A DNA stretch of 64,000 bases from Collinsella sp. AF33-16 (lineage in GTDB: Bacteria > Actinomycetota > Coriobacteriia > Coriobacteriales > Coriobacteriaceae). Shown here in pieces: positions 44,634 through 51,434 of this stretch. A program made the position numbers and the translations under genes. The notes under the pieces were generated by a model. That model worked only from the letters and a program-made list of their open reading frames with translations, searched no databases and was not told the origin of the DNA. Positions within the stretch are counted from its first letter, which is position 1, and each line of letters opens with the position of its first letter. Where the stretch lies: contig NZ_QRQC01000013.1 of NCBI RefSeq assembly GCF_003475325.1, positions 13,377 through 77,376 on the forward strand. The letters are read 5' to 3'.

Positions 44634-46772
44634 ATGCTTTTTTCCCGCCGTTCTGCTACGTCTGCCTGCGCCATTGCGCTTGTCGTAATGGCGGTCACCC
44701 CTTATCACCGGTTTTCATCTTCAATCGGCCTGGCGTCAGGTGCAATGACCTGGCTCGTTATCCTGGGCGCATGCCTCGCGGCGTTTGGTCACGGTGTTGC
44801 GCTCCGCAAGGGGAGAGAAATAAGGCGGCCGGGGTTCCTTGGCGCCTTCGGTATTTTCCTTGCTGCTATTGCAACGGTTCCCGAATGGGCCGACCTGGCC
44901 TTCTATGCTCGCGGAGATTCTATTCCATTCGTGTTTGCGCCTATCTGGCTGTTGCGCGGCGTTTCATGCGCCTCGTGCTTTGCTGGGTCGTTGCTCCTCT
45001 CATATGTAATTTGGGATACGGCGGGCTCTCCTTTGACGCGGGGGGCGACGCGGGCTGACGAAAGAGAAACTCGTCATCCGCAGGACGCGATTTTTACAGA
45101 AACAATAGCCGTCATGTCTTGTCTGCTGTTCTGCTGTCGAGTTTCATGGAGAGTCATCCCTGAGCCATGGGGAGCACTCTCTGTTTCGGCCGCGTCAATT
45201 GGTCTTGTGCTTTTAATTCCGTTGGTCTATCTCGTATTGGTTGCGGTCCCGCTGTTTTGCTGTTTCAGCGCCTTTGGTCGGGGACAGAGCGACGTGTTTG
45301 CCCGTTCTGCGCTCGTGGCAGTCCCTATTGGCCTTGTTCCGGCTGTTGAGGCGGCATACTTTGCAAGCGATGACGCGATCATTGCATTGCTTGCGATGGG
45401 GTCCGCTATCGCTGCTGCCTTCGTATGCATGTTGCTAAAGAGAAAACGGGACAACAATTCGGATATCGCCTGCGTGTCCGACCCATTCGATGCGGGGGTG
45501 TTTTCCCCTGGCCTGTCGCCTAGAGAAGAGCAGTTTGTTCGACTGCTGCTCAAAGGGAAAACGCCGGCGGAAATTGCCAAGGAGACGGATACGAAGTCAT
45601 CGACGGTGCGAACAACGCTTCACCGAGCATACGGGAAGGCGTCGGTTGCGGGCTCACGCGAGCTCGTGGCGTTGTTTGTGGACGAGGGTGATGCTGTAGG
45701 GCCCGAGCTGTCGCGGCGGCATGCTGACGATATGTTGGCATCAGCTCGGACGCGCCGGCTGTTTCGATACCTGCTCACATTATTTTTTATCCTCCTTGCG
45801 GCGGGCCCCTTGGTAATGGCGGATAGTTATTGGGGATCCGGTGTTTCATGGGCTGTTACCTTTTCTCTCTCAAGCTATGCATTGGGTCTCGGACTGCTTC
45901 TGTCGCTGCACTACGCGGGTGAAAAACTGAATCGTGAAGCTGCACTGACTAGAACGGATGGGGCGATTGGGCTCGGAAGCCCGTGCGTGTGGGCGATACT
46001 GTCTGCCGTGGAATGGTCTTTTGTCTATATCGCGGCATGGAGGTGCGTACGCGATCCGTTGATGGCTGTGCCGGTCCTGTTTTGCGGCATGACGTCTATG
46101 GCTTCGCTCGCTGTTGGGCTGTGTTCATTTAAGGCGCGTGGCCGTACTCGGGCTATCGTGCCGTTGGCGTTAATAGGTGTATCCGCTTTAATCTATGCAG
46201 CCACTAGGGGGCGAATCCATGGACTTGCGGTGCTGACGGGGATACTGTTCACATATATAGTGCTGCGTAGCTGTCCGCAGCGCAAAATGCTCGGGGTATG
46301 GATGCTTTGCTTTGGGGCGACGGCTCCTGTTTGGGTTGTCTTGCTCAACATGGCGCAGGATCTGATGGTTTTCGAGCCGTTGTTCCTTACTTCGTTGCTG
46401 GGGCAAAGTTCGGCTGTCAATGTCGTCGTGGCAACGGTGATCGTCTGCTGGTCTGCGCCCATGTTCGTCACGCACATCGCGCTCACCCGCTCGGTTGAGA
46501 ACGAGAAGGCCGTCTTGGAGTACCGCGCGAACGGGCTTACCGAAGCAGCTCGCGTGCGCCAGCTTGCCCTGCTTGCGTCGCGCTCCCTTTCTGATGTTCA
46601 GTCGCAAATTTTGCTGATGACGGCAGAAGGCGCAACGACAAAGACCATTGCGGAGGATGTCGGTTACGCTGCATCTACGGTGCAAGCACTGCGGTCTGCA
46701 TCTTACCGCCAGTTGAAGATCAAGAATAAAGCGGAGCTTGTTTCATTGTTATCGCAGGTAGATAACGTGTAA
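44634..46772 (+). CDS. Membrane protein with two LuxR-type HTH domains
   Basis: A 712-aa protein with an internally repeated plan. About eight hydrophobic helices (1-280) are followed by a GerE/LuxR HTH (about 294-350: 'GLSPREEQFVRLLLKGKTPAEIAKETDTK', in part). A second membrane block (about 375-625) is followed by a second LuxR HTH (about 651-708: 'SLSDVQSQILLMTAEGATTKTIAEDVG', in part). Coriobacteria have many one-HTH membrane LuxR regulators; a tandem version is unusual. ATG 44634 is chosen because GGAGG lies 4 nt upstream and a TATAAT box overlaps the earlier ATG. It probably controls the secreted protein/ABC genes that follow. Confidence 0.8.
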   Translation: MLFSRRSATSACAIALVVMAVTPYHRFSSSIGLASGAMTWLVILGACLAAFGHGVALRKGREIRRPGFLGAFGIFLAAIATVPEWADLAFYARGDSIPFVFAPIWLLRGVSCASCFAGSLLLSYVIWDTAGSPLTRGATRADERETRHPQDAIFTETIAVMSCLLFCCRVSWRVIPEPWGALSVSAASIGLVLLIPLVYLVLVAVPLFCCFSAFGRGQSDVFARSALVAVPIGLVPAVEAAYFASDDAIIALLAMGSAIAAAFVCMLLKRKRDNNSDIACVSDPFDAGVFSPGLSPREEQFVRLLLKGKTPAEIAKETDTKSSTVRTTLHRAYGKASVAGSRELVALFVDEGDAVGPELSRRHADDMLASARTRRLFRYLLTLFFILLAAGPLVMADSYWGSGVSWAVTFSLSSYALGLGLLLSLHYAGEKLNREAALTRTDGAIGLGSPCVWAILSAVEWSFVYIAAWRCVRDPLMAVPVLFCGMTSMASLAVGLCSFKARGRTRAIVPLALIGVSALIYAATRGRIHGLAVLTGILFTYIVLRSCPQRKMLGVWMLCFGATAPVWVVLLNMAQDLMVFEPLFLTSLLGQSSAVNVVVATVIVCWSAPMFVTHIALTRSVENEKAVLEYRANGLTEAARVRQLALLASRSLSDVQSQILLMTAEGATTKTIAEDVGYAASTVQALRSASYRQLKIKNKAELVSLLSQVDNV

Positions 46773-46808
46773 ACGCCTGAGCGATCAACTCAATAGCGGG
46801 TGTTTACA
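46768..46808. promoter_or_regulatory. Inverted repeat TGTAAACGCC...GGTGTTTACA
   Basis: The arms 46768-46777 and 46799-46808 match at 9 of 10 positions, 21 bp apart. The left arm overlaps the stop region of the LuxR-type gene. The repeat lies about 75 bp before the secreted-protein start, so it is a candidate operator for the neighbouring regulator. Confidence 0.4.
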
Positions 46809-46881
46809 GACATCTTTCTCTATTCATGCAAAGGTTGCCGTGCGTCGACGCATTGTTAACCGCTTTTGATTGGAGAAGGCC

Positions 46882-47394
46882 ATGATTAAGCCAAGGAGCG
46901 CTATTGCTCGAATCGGAGTCGGCTTGGCGATTGTTGCGGGCTTGTCGATGGGTGCACCTGCCGCATCATTTGCTCAAGAGGAGTTTGACACTTCCCAGGT
47001 TTCTAGCATTTCGCAGAGCGCGGATGCCGGAATTGCCACATGCAAGAACAACGAAGATAGAGATTTCGCTTTTCAATGTTCTGGCACGAGCGCAACCGGC
47101 TATCGCCAGAAAGAAGATTCATCTTCAGTCTACATTTGGATCAAAGGCTATTCAGGAAAGCCGTTACGTTTGTACGTGGACGGTGCCTATGACAATAGAG
47201 GAACGGGCAATTTGAATTGCACGCAGGGCGTGTATCGCTCCAACCATGAGCGTGAATGGGAGATATACAATCTCGTCCGTGAGAATAAACGCAGCTATGC
47301 TCGTCTGACTGCATGGGCCGAGTCCGGATACGGCACGGTCTATGGAAAGTGGAGCCCCGATTGCTTCGGCCATTTTAACAAACTTCCCTCCTAG
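46882..47394 (+). CDS. Secreted small protein, four cysteines (DUF2712-like)
   Basis: A 170-aa precursor with a clear Sec signal peptide ('IGVGLAIVAGLSMGAPAASFAQ', in part; cleavage near residue 31). The mature part is about 139 aa. It has four cysteines ('TCKNN', 'FQCSG', 'LNCTQG', 'DCFGH') that could make two disulfides, plus the motif 'YRQKEDSSSVYIWIKGYSG'. This resembles DUF2712/bacteriocin-associated secreted proteins, but similarity is judged by eye. ATG 46882 has GGAGAAGG directly upstream. A stable hairpin follows, then the ABC genes. Confidence 0.65.
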   Translation: MIKPRSAIARIGVGLAIVAGLSMGAPAASFAQEEFDTSQVSSISQSADAGIATCKNNEDRDFAFQCSGTSATGYRQKEDSSSVYIWIKGYSGKPLRLYVDGAYDNRGTGNLNCTQGVYRSNHEREWEIYNLVRENKRSYARLTAWAESGYGTVYGKWSPDCFGHFNKLPS

Positions 47395-47422
47395 CCAATC
47401 CGCAGCTTCTTGTTGTGATTAG

Positions 47423-47454
47423 GGCCGGGCCGAGTGTTGCTACTCGGCCCGGCC
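47423..47454 (+). terminator. Intercistronic hairpin after the secreted-protein gene
   Basis: A perfect 13-bp stem GGCCGGGCCGAGT (47423-47435) / 47442-47454 with a 6-nt loop and no T-run. It ends 19 nt before the permease start. Such hairpins commonly keep the upstream message abundant relative to a downstream transporter. Confidence 0.65.
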
Positions 47455-47473
47455 GAAGGGAGGGTGATGTCGC

Positions 47474-48355
47474 TTGAATAGAAATCTAATGCGGCACGAG
47501 TTGTCCAAGATATTTGGCAATCCTATATTTGCGTTGACCCTTATGGTTGCAACTGCAATTTCGATGGCGGCTGCCATTGAGGCATGGTGGACGCTCGAGA
47601 CTGAGCGCAAGCAGCTGTTATCGCTTGGCTATGGCGTTGGTTTGCAAGCCCAGGCATACCTCGGCCAAACGCGTGAAAGTAGCTTTGGTAACTGGATCGT
47701 TGTGAGTGCAAATGCACCGCTATCGGCATCAGTGTTTTTCTATGCGCTGCCGTTGCTTGCCATGCTGGCCGGGTCGTGGTCATGCCTGTCCGAGCGTTTG
47801 AGCGGTTACGAGGCGCAGATCTGCACACGTGTTTCTAGAAATGCATACGTGAACGTGAAGATGCTGTCTGCTTTCCTCTCTGCGTTTGCGGTCACGGCTA
47901 TTCCGCTACTCGTGAACTTCCTGATTGTCTCAATGCTATTTCCCGCGTATCTCCCCCGGGTCGACGAATCGACTTACGTCGGGCTCTATCTGCATAGCTA
48001 TTTTTCTGGCCTGTTTTATTCCCGGCCTCTGTTGTACGTGCTGGTTTATACACTGTTCGATGCGGTGACGCTGGGGGCTCTATCCATGGCCGTGACCGGT
48101 CTGTCGGTTGTGTTTCGCAGCAGAATCAAGGCGATGGTCGTTCCATATCTGATTATGGTTGCATGGCACTTTGTTAACGACTGGATTTTTAGCGTCCTTT
48201 CATGCGTCGGCTTTAACTGCAACATTCTTAACAGCATCAGGTCGGAATCACTAAATAACTGGCCCGACATTCGAGCAGGGTTTGCAGAAATCATTTTGCT
48301 GTTCGTCTTTTCTTTGATTTTCGCGAGATTCTTAAAAAGACGCGAGGTGGTCTGA
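47474..48355 (+). CDS. ABC-2-type transporter permease 1
   Basis: A 293-aa membrane protein with about six helices ('FALTLMVATAISMAAAIEAW', 'VFFYALPLLAMLAGSWSCLSERLSGYEAQICTRVSRNAY' in part, 'ILLFVFSLIFARFL'). The start is TTG 47474 with GGGAGGG about 8 nt upstream; ATG 47489 is an alternative. Its TGA shares two bases with the next ATG (TGATG). With the next two genes it forms a transporter of the bacteriocin-export/immunity kind. Confidence 0.8.
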   Translation: MNRNLMRHELSKIFGNPIFALTLMVATAISMAAAIEAWWTLETERKQLLSLGYGVGLQAQAYLGQTRESSFGNWIVVSANAPLSASVFFYALPLLAMLAGSWSCLSERLSGYEAQICTRVSRNAYVNVKMLSAFLSAFAVTAIPLLVNFLIVSMLFPAYLPRVDESTYVGLYLHSYFSGLFYSRPLLYVLVYTLFDAVTLGALSMAVTGLSVVFRSRIKAMVVPYLIMVAWHFVNDWIFSVLSCVGFNCNILNSIRSESLNNWPDIRAGFAEIILLFVFSLIFARFLKRREVV

Positions 48356-49191
48356 TGCTGTTTAGGCTGGTCGCCGCGGACCTGAGGACCGTTTTGAAGA
48401 AGAACATCCTTACTTTTATTGCGATTGCGGCAGTGACCGTTGCGAACTTGGTGTACGCCTACGGCTTGTCTTCTGTGTATGGGGTTCGGACGAATGCCTT
48501 GGGGTTTGCTGATAATCTCGCGCTCGTGTTTGCCGGATCCGCTCCGTTTGAGCCTAGGCCCGGGCTCATGTTTGTGCCTCCGTTAGGATGGCTATTTGTC
48601 ATTCTGCTTATTCTCTATACAACACTCGATTATCCGACCGAATCGTTGCACGGGTTTGGTTTGCAAGCGCTTGTTCGATGCCGGTCAAGAACCCTTTGGT
48701 GGGTCTCGCGTTTTATCTTGGTGGCGGCGGTAACGGCATTTTCGCTGCTCGTGGTGGTTTGCTCTGTTGTGATTTGGAGCTTGATGGTGAGCGCCTCGTT
48801 CAGCGCGGTCATTCATGGTGAGTCGCTTCAGCTGGCTAATTTGGCGCCGTGGTTTCTCAAAGCTGGCGAGGCGGATGCGCTGCCGTTTTTCACAGGTCTC
48901 TTTTTTGCTTTCGAGGCGCTTGCGTTTGCGCAGGCAGTGATTGGCTTTGTACTTGGGCCGTCGGTCTCGTTTGTGGTTTTAATGAGCTACCTGATCTGCT
49001 CGGCATATGCACGGCATTGGGCGCTATTGGGTAACGCCTTGATGCTGTTGCGCTGGGGCGGAATTGTCAAAGATGGAATCGCGGCGGGCTCGAGTGGCTT
49101 GTTTTCAATTGTGATTATGTCGTTATGCCTATCGTTGGGTGGACTGTGGTTTCGAAGGGCCGACCTTATAGAAAAGGGGGACAAGATATGA
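48355..49191 (+). CDS. ABC-type transporter permease 2
   Basis: A 278-aa membrane protein with about six helices ('ILTFIAIAAVTVANLVYAYGL', 'FILVAAVTAFSLLVVVCSVVIW', 'ALAFAQAVIGFVLGPSVSFVVLMSYLI' in part). No family was recognised beyond an ABC-2 permease-like layout. It overlaps permease 1 (TGATG) and the ATPase (ATGA), so the three are translationally coupled and probably form one complex. Confidence 0.75.
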   Translation: MLFRLVAADLRTVLKKNILTFIAIAAVTVANLVYAYGLSSVYGVRTNALGFADNLALVFAGSAPFEPRPGLMFVPPLGWLFVILLILYTTLDYPTESLHGFGLQALVRCRSRTLWWVSRFILVAAVTAFSLLVVVCSVVIWSLMVSASFSAVIHGESLQLANLAPWFLKAGEADALPFFTGLFFAFEALAFAQAVIGFVLGPSVSFVVLMSYLICSAYARHWALLGNALMLLRWGGIVKDGIAAGSSGLFSIVIMSLCLSLGGLWFRRADLIEKGDKI

Positions 49192-49832
49192 GCGTGATCG
49201 TTAGGGACGTATCGAAGCGCATAGGGAAAAACGATGTTCTGCGCAACGTGTCCATCGAGGTTGACCCTGGGACTGTGGTCGGTCTTCAGGGGATAAACGG
49301 TTCGGGTAAGACCATGCTTATGCGAGCGGTCTGCGGATTGATCAAGCCTACCGAAGGCGAAATCTCTATCGATGGCCAAAGGCTTGGGGCGGACATCTCT
49401 TTCCCGCCGAGTCTGGGGATGTTGATCGAGGCGCCTTCCTTTTTGGGCTATCTGTCTGGTTACGACAATCTGGAGCTCATTGCTCAGATCAAGGGCGTTG
49501 CAACCCGCGAGGACATTCGCTCTGCCCTGCGGCTCGTGGGGCTCGATGCAGACGAAAAAAAGAAGTTCCGAGCATACTCGCTTGGGATGAAGCAGCGTCT
49601 GGGGATAGCTGCGGCAATTATGGAAAAGCCGAAGCTGCTTGTTCTCGATGAGCCAACAAATGCCCTCGACGAAGCGGGCGTGGAAATGCTCAAGCGCGTT
49701 GTGGCGATGGCGGCATCAACGGGTCGCGAGGTTATTCTGTCCAGCCATGACGGAGAGGTGCTCGAGGAGCTGGCCGATCGGGTTTACTGCATGCGCGACG
49801 GTGCCGTTGTGAAAGTTCGGGAAAGGTCGTGA
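49188..49832 (+). CDS. ABC transporter ATP-binding protein
   Basis: A 214-aa cytosolic ATPase. Walker A is 'GINGSGKTMLM' (about 37-47). The signature is 'YSLGMKQRLGIAAAI' (LGMKQ replaces LSGGQ, typical of bacitracin/bacteriocin-type exporters). Walker B is 'LLVLDEPTNALD', and the switch His is in 'ILSSHD'. It drives the two permeases before it. The stop overlaps the next GTG start (GTGA). Confidence 0.92.
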   Translation: MSVIVRDVSKRIGKNDVLRNVSIEVDPGTVVGLQGINGSGKTMLMRAVCGLIKPTEGEISIDGQRLGADISFPPSLGMLIEAPSFLGYLSGYDNLELIAQIKGVATREDIRSALRLVGLDADEKKKFRAYSLGMKQRLGIAAAIMEKPKLLVLDEPTNALDEAGVEMLKRVVAMAASTGREVILSSHDGEVLEELADRVYCMRDGAVVKVRERS

Positions 49833-50497
49833 GCGCGATGAAGAAGACCCTGTGGACAAGAAGGTCGGCGCTTGCGCTTTTCGGCTGTGCTGTTACTGGC
49901 CTTGCGGGCATGAGGGCGAGCGTCGTTAACGGGAACCGGACGGTCATTCCTGAGAAATATTATGCGGAGGGCGAATGGCTCTCGATGGATGGGGCGTTTC
50001 TGGGGTCGAAGGATGTGGCGACTGACGGGTATTCGTTTTGCATAGACGGGGCAGAGCTGCTCACGCCGCGCGAGTATCTCAAGCGTGCGCATGATGATTA
50101 TTCAAAATATGGCATCGTGGATACGAAAACGAAATTGAAGGACGCCGACATCACGTGTGTTATCGCCGTAAAGATGCGTGTCAGGAATAAGGACAATGTC
50201 GAAGGCGGAATCAAAACGTATGTTTGGCATTTGGTGCCGGAGTCTGCGCCAAACTATGACTTTGTGGTCAATACCGATCTGATAACGCAGGCAATGCCGG
50301 CTCTGGGCGGTTCTGCTGCGTTTGCTGTACAGGTTGGGGCGGAGAACGAGTTGCTTGTCCCATTCATGATGCAAAACACCAACGACTATTTCGAAGGTTA
50401 CGAGACCGTCCGTTTTGAGAAGGCTTTTCCTGGGACTTATACGATGAAGATGACCGATCTGCCAGAGAGAAGGCTCTTAAGGTTTGAAGTGAAGTAG
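49829..50497 (+). CDS. Exported lipoprotein-like protein of the ABC operon
   Basis: A 222-aa protein with an N-terminal signal 'TRRSALALFGCAVTGLAG'. The Arg pair suggests a Tat-type signal, and 'LFGC' is a weak lipobox. The exported domain may resemble DUF5027-like bacteriocin-locus lipoproteins ('ITCVIAVKMRVRNKDN'), but I am not sure. The start is GTG 49829, overlapping the ATPase stop; ATG 49838 is an alternative. It is the last gene before a terminator and a candidate immunity or accessory protein. Confidence 0.65.
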   Translation: MSAMKKTLWTRRSALALFGCAVTGLAGMRASVVNGNRTVIPEKYYAEGEWLSMDGAFLGSKDVATDGYSFCIDGAELLTPREYLKRAHDDYSKYGIVDTKTKLKDADITCVIAVKMRVRNKDNVEGGIKTYVWHLVPESAPNYDFVVNTDLITQAMPALGGSAAFAVQVGAENELLVPFMMQNTNDYFEGYETVRFEKAFPGTYTMKMTDLPERRLLRFEVK

Positions 50498-50532
50498 CTC
50501 GAGAGTTAGGCAAAATGGGTCCATCGGCGGTA

Positions 50533-50576
50533 CCCGCGCCCGATTTCAGGCGCTCCGACTCGGAATCGGGCGCGGG
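50533..50576. terminator. Terminator-like hairpin after the ABC operon
   Basis: The stem CCCGCGCCCGATT (50533-50545) pairs perfectly with 50564-50576 (18-nt loop). It separates the plus-strand ABC operon from the minus-strand YcxB-like gene. No strong T-run. Confidence 0.65.
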
Positions 50577-50602
50577 ACGAGGCACCTTCGGTGTCGGCCG
50601 GA

Positions 50603-51319
50603 TTACCGCTTCTTCTTGTTCTTCTTCTGCTTGCGCTGCTTGCCCTTGTTGCCCTGGGGCTTGTCGGCCTGTTTTGCTTCGGCAGCGGCCTTTTCTGCCT
50701 TCATCTTCTTGCGTTTGGTCTCGATGCGGAGTTTTTTGTTGATGCGCGCCTTAAGGAAGGCGCCAAACTGCTCGGCATCGCCGCGAACAAAGGTGTCCTT
50801 AGGGATCGCCACGCCCTGGTCGGCGAACATGGCAACAAAGATGCGCTCGCCGTCGAGCACGTGGTCGAGCTTTTCAAACGGGAAGAACTGCGACTTGCCG
50901 CTCTTGCCCCAGACCATCAGACCGTCCTCGTTGGCGGCGACGCGGCGGTAGCGGCCACCCATGGACTCGTCGGCCTCAACGGCATCGATAAAGTCGCGGG
51001 CGAGGGTGTGGTGCAGGTTTTTGCTCCACCAGGCCAAAAAGGCGCCGAATACGATCAGGACGACGCCAAACTTGATCCAGTTACCGCCGGCCAACAGCAT
51101 GCCAATACCGAGCAGCGCGGCAATTGCCGCGGCGACATACAGCGAGCCGCGACGCCTGGGCGAGGCGACCAGGCGGGCGAAGTCGGTGACCAGATCGTTT
51201 TCGTACTGATACTCGTTGAGGTACAGGATGCCGTCATCGGCTGCTGCCTGCGCCTCGAGCGCGACCTCGACCTGGTCGGCTGCTTCGGAGGGAACGAGGT
51301 TGCTCTCTGCGTCTGCCAT
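50603..51319 (-). CDS. YcxB-like membrane protein
   Basis: A 238-aa protein. Two adjacent membrane helices (about 61-100: 'LYVAAAIAALLGIGMLLAG', 'FGVVLIVFGAFLAWW') are followed by a small cytosolic beta domain ('GKSQFFPFEKLDHVLDGERIFVAMF') like the YcxB-like family. The C-terminal about 45 residues are extremely Lys/Arg/Gln-rich and may contact nucleic acid or membrane lipids. The function is unknown. It is divergent from dnaX. Confidence 0.75.
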   Translation of the reverse strand: MADAESNLVPSEAADQVEVALEAQAAADDGILYLNEYQYENDLVTDFARLVASPRRRGSLYVAAAIAALLGIGMLLAGGNWIKFGVVLIVFGAFLAWWSKNLHHTLARDFIDAVEADESMGGRYRRVAANEDGLMVWGKSGKSQFFPFEKLDHVLDGERIFVAMFADQGVAIPKDTFVRGDAEQFGAFLKARINKKLRIETKRKKMKAEKAAAEAKQADKPQGNKGKQRKQKKNKKKR

Positions 51320-51434
51320 GCTCTTTGGACTCCTATCGCGGCGGGCTCGCCGTACGGGTTATTATGGATGCAGTATGCCGTGCGACCGCATGGCCGCCGC
51401 GGCAACAGGACTCAGTATACCCGGGGGAGCACCC

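Noticed and set aside
51320..51434. SRP RNA upstream of dnaX
   Set aside because: No conserved SRP core (GGAAGGAGCAGCC-like) or long rod structure found there or before ybaB.
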